Source: Wenzhouxiangella sp.
GTDB lineage: Bacteria; Pseudomonadota; Gammaproteobacteria; Xanthomonadales; Wenzhouxiangellaceae
Assembly (NCBI GenBank): GCA_007123575.1
Contig: SKKV01000057.1
Span: 1 to 7,642 of the forward strand
Direction of reading: 5' to 3'
DNA: 7,642 nucleotides
Under the pieces are notes generated by a model. It was not told where the DNA came from, did no database searches, and saw only the letters and a list, made by a program, of their open reading frames with translations. A program made the position numbers and the translations under genes. Every line of letters starts with the position of its first letter. Position 1 is the stretch's first letter. Positions 1-6,475 of the stretch are shown piece by piece.

Positions 1-51
<51 letters not shown>

Positions 52-60
52 CCTTAATCC

Positions 61-89
61 TTGACACCCCACCCATTCCCCACTATCGT
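61..89 (+). promoter_or_regulatory. Predicted sigma70 promoter of the dcw cluster
   Basis: A perfect -35 hexamer TTGACA (61-66) is separated by 17 bases from TATCGT (84-89), which matches the TATAAT consensus at four of six positions, including the first two and the last. Transcription would start near 95-97, giving a leader of about 50 bases before mraZ. The -10 box overlaps the first GTG motif of the predicted MraZ operator, which suits repression by blocking polymerase. No other credible promoter was seen upstream of mraZ. Confidence 0.75.
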
Positions 90-132
90 GCCCATAAGTG
101 GTAAATTGTGGGAAATAGTGGATGTTGGGTGG
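69..132. repeat. Imperfect inverted repeat around the promoter/operator
   Basis: Bases 69-86 are the inverse of bases 115-132 at 14 of 18 positions, with 28 bases between the arms. The seven bases ATAGTGG and the seven bases TGGGTGG at the ends of each arm are fully conserved. The left arm lies between the -35 and -10 boxes and carries GTGG motifs on the minus strand, 11 bases apart, mirroring those at 118 and 129. It may be a second MraZ binding face; this is inference. Confidence 0.6.
86..132 (+). promoter_or_regulatory. Predicted MraZ operator (10-base direct repeats)
   Basis: GTG triplets start at 88, 98, 108 and 118, exactly 10 bases apart. Three of them read GTGG (GTGGT, GTGGG, GTGGA), and a fifth GTGG follows at 129, 11 bases later. 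MraZ proteins are known to bind short G-rich direct repeats about one helical turn apart upstream of their own gene (TGGG-type repeats in E. coli, GTG-containing repeats in mollicutes). The repeats start in the -10 box and cover the predicted transcription start, so autorepression is the natural reading. Confidence 0.8.
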
Positions 133-134
133 TC

Positions 135-139
135 AGGAG
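135..139 (+). promoter_or_regulatory. Ribosome binding site of mraZ
   Basis: AGGAG lies 9 bases before the GTG at 149. It supports this GTG as the start, and the product then begins MFFGETAINLDAKGR, as MraZ proteins usually do. Confidence 0.8.
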
Positions 140-148
140 TAGTGAGCG

Positions 149-601
149 GTGTTTTTCGGTGAGACGGCGATCAATCTGGATGCGAAGGGTCGCATGGCCG
201 TGCCGACACGGTATCGCGAGGATCTCGAGTCCGCCTGTGCCAACAAGCTGGTGCTGACCTATTCCGCTTTTGACGCCGGCTGTCTGTGGTTGTATCCGGA
301 GCCGGAGTGGGAGCGGGTGCGCGAGCAGGTGATGGCGCTGTCCACGTTCAACGCCAGCCACCGCAGCCTGCAGCGGCGCCTGGTCGGTTCGGCCAACCAG
401 GTTGAGCCGGACGGCAATGGTCGCCTGTTGTTGCCTGTGACTCTTAGACAGGTGGCCGGGCTGGAGAAGCGCGTGGTCATGATGGGTATGGGTCAGCGCT
501 TTGAAATCTGGAACGAAAACGTACTGAATCAGCGTCGAATCGAGGAAGAAAAAGAGATCCAGGAGCAAGCCTCGAGCGAAATGGCGCAATTGGTCCTATA
601 G
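149..601 (+). CDS. mraZ: Transcriptional regulator MraZ
   Basis: This 150-residue protein matches the usual MraZ length (152 in E. coli). MraZ has two tandem AbrB/SpoVT-like swapped-hairpin domains, forms a ring-shaped oligomer and binds repeats upstream of its own gene, repressing the dcw cluster. Both halves carry the family's DxxGR signature: DAKGR at residues 11-15 and DGNGR at 88-92, the latter followed by LLLP. The N-terminus is typical and fixes the GTG start, which has a good AGGAG upstream. The C-terminal tail after about residue 125 is rich in Glu and Gln. It is the first gene of the operon, just behind its predicted operator. Its 3' end is clearly lower in GC than the downstream genes (58 of 120 bases in 481-600) and an AGA arginine codon occurs at residue 100. 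Otherwise the gene looks intact. Confidence 0.96.
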   Translation: MFFGETAINLDAKGRMAVPTRYREDLESACANKLVLTYSAFDAGCLWLYPEPEWERVREQVMALSTFNASHRSLQRRLVGSANQVEPDGNGRLLLPVTLRQVAGLEKRVVMMGMGQRFEIWNENVLNQRRIEEEKEIQEQASSEMAQLVL

Positions 602-640
602 CCCGAATAATTGATGAACATACGCACGCCCTCGCTAGTC

Positions 641-723
641 TATTGTCCGCACAGCGGATTTTCCTCAGTCGGCCGTATGACCCGATACGGCACTCCCTCG
701 GAAAATCCCCTGTGCGAACAATA
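641..723. mobile_element. MITE-like nested inverted repeat between mraZ and rsmH
   Basis: Arms 641-664 and 700-723 are inverted copies matching at 22 of 24 positions (mismatches 647/717 and 655/709). Inside them sits a second perfect 7-base stem, GCCGTAT (672-678) with ATACGGC (685-691), around the 6-base loop GACCCG. The outermost two bases on each side are TA, so the unit can be read as a 79-base element (643-721) with termini starting TTGTCCGCACAG, flanked by a TA duplication. TA duplication is the hallmark of IS630/Tc1-mariner elements and their MITEs. It carries no transposase or gene. A run of T does not follow the stem, so it is not a standard terminator. The rest of the gap (602-640 and 724-773) shows no gene. 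An AT-rich stretch at 747-757 resembles a -10 box but lacks a convincing -35. The hairpin is certain; its mobile origin is inference. Confidence 0.6.
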
Positions 724-773
724 TCCTGCGCGATCATCGTGCGAGTTCATAAATTATCCGGACTAGCCAGATC

Positions 774-1715
774 ATGGCGACGGGGACACAACATGTGCCG
801 GTGCTACTGAAGCCGGCGCTGGATGGATTGGCTATTGCCGCGGGCGACATCGCAGTTGATGGCACCTACGGTCGTGGCGGTCACAGCCGGGCCCTGCTGG
901 AAAGACTGGGTCCGCATGGCCGCCTGGTGGTGGTGGATCAGGATCCTGACGCCATCGCCCATGCGCAGGAGCATTTTGGGGGTGACCGCCGGGTCACGAT
1001 CTGGCAAGGCAGCTTTGCCGAGCTGGAGCGGATGGCCAGGGAAACCGGTTGCCTGGGTCGGGTTCGAGCGCTGTTGCTCGATTTGGGGGTGTCATCGCCG
1101 CAGCTGGATACCCCGGAGCGGGGCTTCAGCTTTCGCGAAGACGGACCGCTGGATATGCGGATGGATCCAACTAAGGGTGAATCGGCTGCTTCGTGGCTGG
1201 CGCGCGCGGACCAAGCCGATATCGCCCGGGTCATCAAGGACTACGGGGAGGAAAGACATGCGCGCCGGATTGCAAGGAGCATCGTCATGGCCAGAGCGGA
1301 AGCGCCGCTGACGCGCACCGCCCAACTTGCCGCCATCGTTGCCCGGGCCGCGGGACCTGCTCCCGCGGACCGCCATCCCGCTACGCGCACTTTCCAGGCC
1401 ATTCGCATTCATATCAATGACGAACTGGGCGCCCTGGACCAGGCCCTGGAGCAGGCCATCGACATCATGCGGCCGGGTGGGCGCCTGGCCGTGATCAGTT
1501 TTCACTCGCTCGAAGACCGCCGGGTCAAGCAGTTCATCAAGCGCCACGCCTCGCCGCCGCCGGCCAACCGCCGCCTGCCCGTGCAGCCGGATTTCACCCC
1601 AACCCTGAAAGCCGTTGGCAGCATGATTCGACCAACGTCGGAAGAAGAAGCGGCCAATCCGCGGGCCCGCAGCGCCTGCCTGCGCATCGCTGAAAAGCTG
1701 GGGGCGGGCTCATGA
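774..1715 (+). CDS. rsmH: 16S rRNA (cytosine(1402)-N(4))-methyltransferase RsmH
   Basis: RsmH (formerly MraW) uses S-adenosylmethionine to methylate N4 of C1402 in the 16S rRNA of the small subunit. The product has 313 residues, the same as in E. coli. Visible family motifs are the SAM-binding DGTYGRGGHS (29-38), VVVDQDPDA (52-60), LLDLGVSSPQLD (101-112), YGEERHARRIARSI (157-170), HPATRTFQAIRIHIN (201-215), VISFHSLEDR (240-249) and the C-terminal NPRARSACLR (295-304). The ATG at 774 is the first start codon after an in-frame stop at 750 and gives the expected N-terminus (HVPVLL). No clear Shine-Dalgarno sequence precedes it, unlike its neighbours. A 172-base gap with a hairpin separates it from mraZ, whereas the two genes are normally almost adjacent. 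Its stop overlaps the ftsL start (ATGA). Confidence 0.97.
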   Translation: MATGTQHVPVLLKPALDGLAIAAGDIAVDGTYGRGGHSRALLERLGPHGRLVVVDQDPDAIAHAQEHFGGDRRVTIWQGSFAELERMARETGCLGRVRALLLDLGVSSPQLDTPERGFSFREDGPLDMRMDPTKGESAASWLARADQADIARVIKDYGEERHARRIARSIVMARAEAPLTRTAQLAAIVARAAGPAPADRHPATRTFQAIRIHINDELGALDQALEQAIDIMRPGGRLAVISFHSLEDRRVKQFIKRHASPPPANRRLPVQPDFTPTLKAVGSMIRPTSEEEAANPRARSACLRIAEKLGAGS

Positions 1716-1996
1716 TCCGCTGGCTGTTGTTTACCGTGCTGCTGGTCTCGCTGCTGGCAACGTCGATCGGCGTGGTCATGCTGCGGCATGAATCGCGCCA
1801 GTTGTTCACCGCCCTGCAGCGCGCCGAGGCCGAGCGTGACCAGGCCCAGGTGGAATGGAGTCGCCTGCAGTTGGAGCAGGCCTGGCTGGCCGAGGCTGGG
1901 CGAATCGAGCGCGAGGCCCGCGAGCAACTTGGCATGGGCCGCCCGCCCAAGGTCGGGATTTTGCCGAAGCTGGGCAATACGGGGGAGTCGCCATGA
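1712..1996 (+). CDS. ftsL: Cell division protein FtsL
   Basis: This is a 94-residue bitopic membrane protein, shorter than E. coli FtsL (121). It has a very short cytoplasmic N-terminus, one hydrophobic segment at about residues 4-24, then a periplasmic charged helix (about 27-72) with heptad-like spacing of Leu and Ala that suits a coiled coil. FtsL pairs with FtsB and FtsQ, and the complex activates the FtsW-FtsI septal synthase. FtsL sequences are poorly conserved, so the assignment rests on size, topology and position between rsmH and ftsI. The ATG overlaps the rsmH stop by four bases (ATGA), and its own stop overlaps the ftsI start in the same way. A G-rich stretch (about 1700-1708) precedes the start. 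Confidence 0.92.
   Translation: MIRWLLFTVLLVSLLATSIGVVMLRHESRQLFTALQRAEAERDQAQVEWSRLQLEQAWLAEAGRIEREAREQLGMGRPPKVGILPKLGNTGESP
1981..1987 (+). promoter_or_regulatory. Ribosome binding site deciding the ftsI start
   Basis: GGGGGAG lies 5 bases before the ATG at 1993. The frame is open back to an ATG at 1855, but that would put 46 residues of ftsL-overlapping, arginine/glycine-rich sequence before the membrane anchor. The site at 1981 favours the start at 1993. Confidence 0.75.
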
Positions 1997-3690
1997 AAGC
2001 GCAGAACCCACCGGTGCGCGGTTTGATTCGGCTCTGGGTGACCGCCGGCCTGATGCTGTTGGCCGGCTTGGCCGTGCTGGCCCAGGCGATCAAGCTGCAG
2101 GTGATGGAAACGGAGTTCCTGCAGGGCCAGGGCGAGGCCCGCTTTCTGCGCCAGGTCGCCATTCCCACCGTGCGCGGCAATATTGTTGATCGCAACGGCG
2201 AGCCGCTGGCGGTGTCGACCCCGGTTGACTCGGTCTGGGCCCATCCGGGTGAGCTGCTGCAGGCGGCCGATCGCATTCCGATGCTGGCCGCCGCGCTGGA
2301 TACCTCGGCCGAAGAAATGGAACGGCGCCTGACCCAGCGCGCCGGCCGCGAGTTTGTCTGGCTGCAGCGTCGCATTCATCCGGAAACCGCCGAGCGCATT
2401 CGCGAAATGGAGATTCCGGGCGTATTCATGCGCCGCGAATATCGCCGCTTCTATCCGACCGGAGAGGTCAGCGCCCAGCTACTGGGTTTTACCAACATCG
2501 ACGACATCGGCCAGGAAGGCCTGGAGCTGACCTACAACAGCTGGCTGCAGGGCGAGCCAGGTGCGAAGCGGGTAATCAAGGACCGCCTCGGGCGCACCGT
2601 TCAGAACGTCGAGCTGGTCCGCGAGGCTCGCGCCGGGCGGACCCTGGAGCTGACCATCGACCGGCGCCTGCAGTACCTGGCTTTCCGCGAGCTCAAGGCC
2701 GGCGTGGTCGAGTTTGGCGCACGCTCCGGTTCGGTAGTGATCATGGATATCCCCACCGGCGAAGTGCTGGCCATGGTCAACTTCCCGTCCTACAACCCCA
2801 ATGCGACCAGCCGGACTGCTGCAGAAGGCTTGCGCAACCGCGCCTTGACCGACGTGATCGAACCCGGTTCGGTGATCAAGCCCTTCGCCCTGGCCGCGGC
2901 CATGGAAGCCGGGATGGTCGATGAGTCCATGATGGTCAACACCGCGCCGGGCTACCGGGTGGTGGCCGGCCACACCATCCGCGACATCCGCAACTTCGGC
3001 GAGCTCAGCGTGATCGAAATGCTGGCCCGCTCGTCCAACGTCGGCATGGTCGATCTGGTGATGAACATGGACGCGCGCCATCTTTGGGGCCTGTATTCCA
3101 GGTTCGGATTCGGCAGCGTGACCGGCTCGGGTTTCCCCGGCGAGTCGGCCGGCGTGCTGCGAGACTACGAGCGCTGGCGGCGGCTGGAACAGGCCACGCT
3201 GGCCTATGGCTATGGCTTGTCGGTGACCCCAATGCAGCTGGTTCGGGCCATGGCCGCGATTGCCGATGACGGGCGTCTGCGCCAGCCGGTGTTTGTCAAG
3301 GGCAGTGAAAGCCCGCCGCAGTCGGTGCTCGATCCCAGCGTGGCCCGTGAACTGGTGAACATGCTGGAAGCCGCCACGGTGGGTGTTGGCACCGGCACGC
3401 GTGCCCAGGTGGCCGGCTACCGGATTGGAGGCAAGACCGGGACGACGCGCAAGGTGGCTGCCGGTGGTTACAGCGATCGCTACGTGGCCTCGTTTGCCGG
3501 CTTTGCGCCGGTTTCGCGGCCGCGCCTGGCGGCCGTGGTTGTAATCAACGACCCCGCCGGCGAGGCCTATTACGGCGGCCAGGTGGCAGCCCCGATTTTT
3601 GGCCGGGTGATGGACTCGGCCCTGCGCCTGATGGCCGTTCCCCCGGATCAGGTCGACAGCCTGATGACCCAGGTGGAGGTGCGGCCATGA
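1993..3690 (+). CDS. ftsI: Peptidoglycan D,D-transpeptidase FtsI (PBP3)
   Basis: FtsI is the class B penicillin-binding protein that cross-links septal peptidoglycan in the periplasm, working with FtsW. The product has 565 residues (588 in E. coli). A short cytoplasmic tail and one membrane anchor at about residues 11-35 come first. The pedestal/dimerisation domain follows, with RGNIVDRNGEPLA (61-73) and RRFYPTGEVSAQLLGF (151-166), and then the transpeptidase domain from about 245. All three active-site motifs are present: SVIK (nucleophile Ser293, Lys296), SSN (347-349) and KTG (481-483). No cleavable signal peptide is seen, as expected for an anchored protein. The start at 1993 overlaps the ftsL stop (ATGA) and has a strong ribosome binding site; the end overlaps murE (ATGA). 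The gene appears complete and functional. Confidence 0.97.
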   Translation: MKAQNPPVRGLIRLWVTAGLMLLAGLAVLAQAIKLQVMETEFLQGQGEARFLRQVAIPTVRGNIVDRNGEPLAVSTPVDSVWAHPGELLQAADRIPMLAAALDTSAEEMERRLTQRAGREFVWLQRRIHPETAERIREMEIPGVFMRREYRRFYPTGEVSAQLLGFTNIDDIGQEGLELTYNSWLQGEPGAKRVIKDRLGRTVQNVELVREARAGRTLELTIDRRLQYLAFRELKAGVVEFGARSGSVVIMDIPTGEVLAMVNFPSYNPNATSRTAAEGLRNRALTDVIEPGSVIKPFALAAAMEAGMVDESMMVNTAPGYRVVAGHTIRDIRNFGELSVIEMLARSSNVGMVDLVMNMDARHLWGLYSRFGFGSVTGSGFPGESAGVLRDYERWRRLEQATLAYGYGLSVTPMQLVRAMAAIADDGRLRQPVFVKGSESPPQSVLDPSVARELVNMLEAATVGVGTGTRAQVAGYRIGGKTGTTRKVAAGGYSDRYVASFAGFAPVSRPRLAAVVVINDPAGEAYYGGQVAAPIFGRVMDSALRLMAVPPDQVDSLMTQVEVRP

Positions 3691-5144
3691 GCGAAACCAA
3701 GCGCCGTAGCCGTCTGGCCGACTTGCTGCACGGTCTGGCCGAGCCCGGTGAACAGGCCGATCTGGCCGTGCGTGGACTCGCCATCGACAGCCGATGTCTG
3801 CGCCCGGGCGACCTGTTCGTGGCCCTGGCCGGCGGCAGCGGGCACGGTCTGGACCACGTGAAATCGGCATTGGATGCCGGCGCTGTCGCCATTTTGTGCG
3901 AACCGCAAGACCTGTCCCGAGCGCCTGGCGATCTGCCCGTGATCGGCGTTGAAGATTTGCGCGCCCGTTTGCCTGAACTGGCCCGGCGCCTGTGGGGCGA
4001 CCCGGCCGGCATGGACCTGGTCGCCGTGACCGGCACCAACGGCAAGACTTCCCTGGCCTGGCTGCTGGCCCAGGCCCTGGACGGGGCCATGATCGGCACC
4101 TTGGGCGCGGGCAAGCCGGGCGGCCAGGTCAGCACCGGGCTGACCACGCCGGACGTGCTCAGCGTCTACCGCGCCCTGGCCGAACTGCGCGAGGCCGGGG
4201 TCAACACGGTCATCCTCGAAGCCTCGTCCCACGCCCTGGACCAGGGCAGGCTCGAGGGCCTGAGCTTTTCCAGCGTGATCTTTACCACCCTGGGCCATGA
4301 CCACCTTGATTACCACGGCGATCGCGCCCGCTACGGCGCGGCCAAGGCCCGCTTGTTCAGCGATTACCCCAGCCGCCGCCAACTGGTCAATATTGATGAT
4401 GACTTTGGCGCGGGCCTGGGCGAGCGCCTGTCCGCCTCACCGGGCCTGCTGACTTACGGCTGCAACGCGGCCCGGCATCCTGACGTGGCCGGCCGGCATC
4501 TCACATGCGAGCGCACCGGCTTGCGCGGCACGGTATCGCTGCCGCGCGACAGCATTGAAGTGCAATCAAGCCTGCTGGGCCGGATCAATTTCATGAACCT
4601 GCTGGTGGTGGCCGCCGAGCTTGATGCGCGCGGCCTGACCGGCGCTGAAATTCAGGGCCGGATTGGCGCGCTGAAACCCGTGCCGGGCCGGATGCAGGCC
4701 CTGGCCGAGGGCAGGGTGGTAATTGACTATGCACACACGCCCGATGCCCTGGAAAGCGTGCTCTCCAGCCTGCGCGAGCTCACGCCCGGCGAGCTGTGGT
4801 GCGTGTTCGGCTGCGGCGGCGATCGTGATCGTGCCAAGCGCCCGCTGATGGGCCGCATCGCCGAATCACTAGCCGACCGCGTGGTCCTGACCGACGACAA
4901 CCCGCGCAATGAAAGTTCGCTGGCCATCATTCGCGAAATCCAGTCCGGCATGCGCCATCCCAACCGCTGCCAGGTCGTACCCGATCGGGCAAAGGCGATT
5001 GCCCAGGCGCTGCGCGCGGCGGCCGAGGACGACGTGGTGCTGATTGCCGGCAAGGGCCATGAAACCGACCAGGTGGTGGGCGAGCAGCGCCTGCCGTTTT
5101 CCGACGAGCAAGTCGCCCGGGCGGCCCTGGAGGAAGCGGCATGA
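3687..5144 (+). CDS. murE: UDP-MurNAc-tripeptide synthetase MurE (meso-DAP adding)
   Basis: MurE is the cytoplasmic ATP-dependent ligase that adds the third residue to UDP-MurNAc-L-Ala-D-Glu. At 485 residues it is close to E. coli MurE (495). The N-terminal UDP-binding domain (to about 105) includes DSRCLRPGDLFVAL (34-47). The central ATPase domain has the P-loop TGTNGKT (115-121), EASSHALDQGRL (178-189), HDHLDYHGD (204-212) and a lysine in YGAAKARLF (Lys220) that is carbamylated in the family. The C-terminal domain has YAHTPDAL (348-355), the DNPR motif (404-407) that binds meso-diaminopimelate, and GKGHE (455-459). DNPR points to meso-DAP and not lysine as substrate. The usual N-x-SRDHLDYHG stretch reads T-x-GHDHLDYHG here, a mild variant. 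It overlaps ftsI and murF by ATGA junctions. Confidence 0.97.
   Translation: MSETKRRSRLADLLHGLAEPGEQADLAVRGLAIDSRCLRPGDLFVALAGGSGHGLDHVKSALDAGAVAILCEPQDLSRAPGDLPVIGVEDLRARLPELARRLWGDPAGMDLVAVTGTNGKTSLAWLLAQALDGAMIGTLGAGKPGGQVSTGLTTPDVLSVYRALAELREAGVNTVILEASSHALDQGRLEGLSFSSVIFTTLGHDHLDYHGDRARYGAAKARLFSDYPSRRQLVNIDDDFGAGLGERLSASPGLLTYGCNAARHPDVAGRHLTCERTGLRGTVSLPRDSIEVQSSLLGRINFMNLLVVAAELDARGLTGAEIQGRIGALKPVPGRMQALAEGRVVIDYAHTPDALESVLSSLRELTPGELWCVFGCGGDRDRAKRPLMGRIAESLADRVVLTDDNPRNESSLAIIREIQSGMRHPNRCQVVPDRAKAIAQALRAAAEDDVVLIAGKGHETDQVVGEQRLPFSDEQVARAALEEAA
5129..5135 (+). promoter_or_regulatory. Ribosome binding site of murF; two possible starts
   Basis: GGAGGAA lies inside the end of murE. 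It is 5 bases before the ATG at 5141 and 8 bases before the ATG at 5144. The junction reads ATGATG, so murF may start at either codon; the products differ only by one methionine. Confidence 0.7.
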
Positions 5145-6475
5145 TGCGCGTCGAGCTGACCACCATTGCCGACTGGGCCGGCGGTCGCCTGCGCGGTGAA
5201 TCCGTGGCCGTGGCCGGCATGATTCATGACAGCCGCCTGGTTCAGCCGGGCATGCTGTTCGTGGCCCTGACCGGCGAGCGGGTCGATGGCCATGACTACC
5301 TCGATGCCGCCGCCGAGCGCGGCGCGGCCGCCGCCCTGGTGACCCGGCCCGTCGAGCACGCCTTGCCCCAGGTGATCGTCGATGACGCGGTCACGGCCAT
5401 GGGCCGAATCGCCGCTGGCCTTCGCCGCCAGCTCGGCCTCACCGTCATCGGCATTACCGGCAGCAACGGCAAGACCACGGTCAAGGAAATGATTACCGCA
5501 ATCCTTGCCGGCACGGCACCGACCCTGGCCACGGCCGGCAACTACAACAACGAAATCGGCTTGCCGCTGACCCTGGCCCGGCTGACCCCGGAACACCGCT
5601 ACGCCGTGCTCGAGATGGGCGCGGGCAAGCCGGGCGATATTGCCTACCTGGCCGAACTTGCCGCGCCCGACGTGGCCGTGGTGACCAATGCAGGTCCCGC
5701 CCACCTGGAAAGGCTGGGCACGGTTGAAGGCGTGGCCCGGACCAAGGGCGCCCTGTTCGAGGCCTTGAAGCCAGATGGCGTGGCCGTGATCAATGCCGAT
5801 GATGACTACGCCGGGCTTTGGGCAGACATGGCCGGCCACTGCCGCCGGCTTCGCTTTGGCTTGAGCGAAAACGCCGATATCCGCGGCCAGGCGCTTAACG
5901 GCAGCGTGCGAATCGACACGCCGGCCGGCTCGATCGAGACCGCGCTGGCCCTGCCGGGCCGGCACAACCTGATGAACGCGCTGGCCGCCACCGCCGTGGC
6001 CGTGGCCCTGGATATTCCCCTGGCCCGGATCGGCCAGGCCCTGGCCGGCCTGCGCAGCCTGCCCGGCAGACTGCACATGCAGCGCCATCCCAGCGGCTGG
6101 CAAATGATTGATGACACCTACAACGCCAACCCGGCCTCGCTGTATGCCGGCCTGCAGGTGCTGACCGGGCTGGAAGGCGAGCCCTGGCTGGTACTGGGGG
6201 ACATGGCCGAACTGGGTCCGGACAGCGTCAAGCTGCACCGCGAAATGGGCCGCAACGCCGCCGATCTGGGCGTCAAGCGGCTGTTTGCCGTTGGCCCGGC
6301 CAGTGCCGCCAGCGTGGCCGCCTTCGGCGCCGGTGCGCAGCACTTCGAGACCCACGATGCCTTGCAGTCGGCCCTCAAGGGCGCGCTGCACGAGCGGGTC
6401 AATTGTCTGGTCAAGGGCTCGCGCTCCATGGCCATGGAGCAGGTGGTCAACGCACTGCTGAGGGAGAGCATCTGA
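5141..6475 (+). CDS. murF: UDP-MurNAc-tripeptide-D-alanyl-D-alanine ligase MurF
   Basis: MurF is the cytoplasmic ATP-dependent ligase that joins D-Ala-D-Ala to UDP-MurNAc-tripeptide, completing the soluble precursor. It has 444 residues (452 in E. coli). The N-terminal domain contains DSRLVQPGMLFVAL (30-43). The ATPase domain has the P-loop ITGSNGKTT (105-113, Lys111), GNYNNEIGLPLTL (133-145), EMGAGKPGDI (158-167) and the ARTKGALFEAL stretch around Lys202. The C-terminal domain shows PGRHNLMNALAA (272-283), DDTYNANPAS (324-333), VLGDMAELG (351-359) and VKGSRSM (424-430). These signatures separate it from MurC, MurD and MurE. The start could be 5141 or 5144. Its stop shares one base with the mraY start (TGATG). 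GC is very high in its second half (92 of 120 bases in 5941-6060). Confidence 0.97.
   Translation: MMRVELTTIADWAGGRLRGESVAVAGMIHDSRLVQPGMLFVALTGERVDGHDYLDAAAERGAAAALVTRPVEHALPQVIVDDAVTAMGRIAAGLRRQLGLTVIGITGSNGKTTVKEMITAILAGTAPTLATAGNYNNEIGLPLTLARLTPEHRYAVLEMGAGKPGDIAYLAELAAPDVAVVTNAGPAHLERLGTVEGVARTKGALFEALKPDGVAVINADDDYAGLWADMAGHCRRLRFGLSENADIRGQALNGSVRIDTPAGSIETALALPGRHNLMNALAATAVAVALDIPLARIGQALAGLRSLPGRLHMQRHPSGWQMIDDTYNANPASLYAGLQVLTGLEGEPWLVLGDMAELGPDSVKLHREMGRNAADLGVKRLFAVGPASAASVAAFGAGAQHFETHDALQSALKGALHERVNCLVKGSRSMAMEQVVNALLRESI
6461..6466 (+). promoter_or_regulatory. Ribosome binding site deciding the mraY start
   Basis: AGGGAG lies 8 bases before the ATG at 6475. The frame is open upstream to an ATG at 6403, but that would add 24 Gly/His-rich residues lying over murF. 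The site at 6461 and the family length both favour 6475. Confidence 0.75.

Noticed and set aside
641..723. Intrinsic terminator after mraZ
   Set aside because: The stem is long, but no T-run follows; the next bases are TCCTGCGCG. Terminating here would also cut off the essential downstream genes, which have no strong promoter of their own in view.
747..757. Internal promoter for rsmH
   Set aside because: The AT-rich bases resemble a -10 box, but no acceptable -35 hexamer lies 16-18 bases upstream, so I do not list it as a feature.
1855..1992. N-terminal extension of FtsI from ATG 1855
   Set aside because: It would overlap ftsL out of frame and add a Gly/Arg-rich tail. The ATG at 1993 has a strong ribosome binding site and gives the usual short tail before the membrane anchor.
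2479..3870. 463-codon open frame on the minus strand across ftsI and murE
   Set aside because: It lies antisense to ftsI and murE, both with full catalytic motifs. Its peptide is His/Gly/Ala-rich with no recognisable domain, as expected for an antisense frame in GC-rich DNA.
4727..6391. 554-codon open frame on the minus strand across murE and murF
   Set aside because: The composition (Gly, Gln, His, Ala) and lack of motifs mark it as a shadow of the GCC/GGC-rich codons of murE and murF.
6403..6474. N-terminal extension of MraY from ATG 6403
   Set aside because: It overlaps the conserved end of murF and adds residues not seen in the family. The start at 6475 gives 358 residues, close to 360 in E. 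coli.
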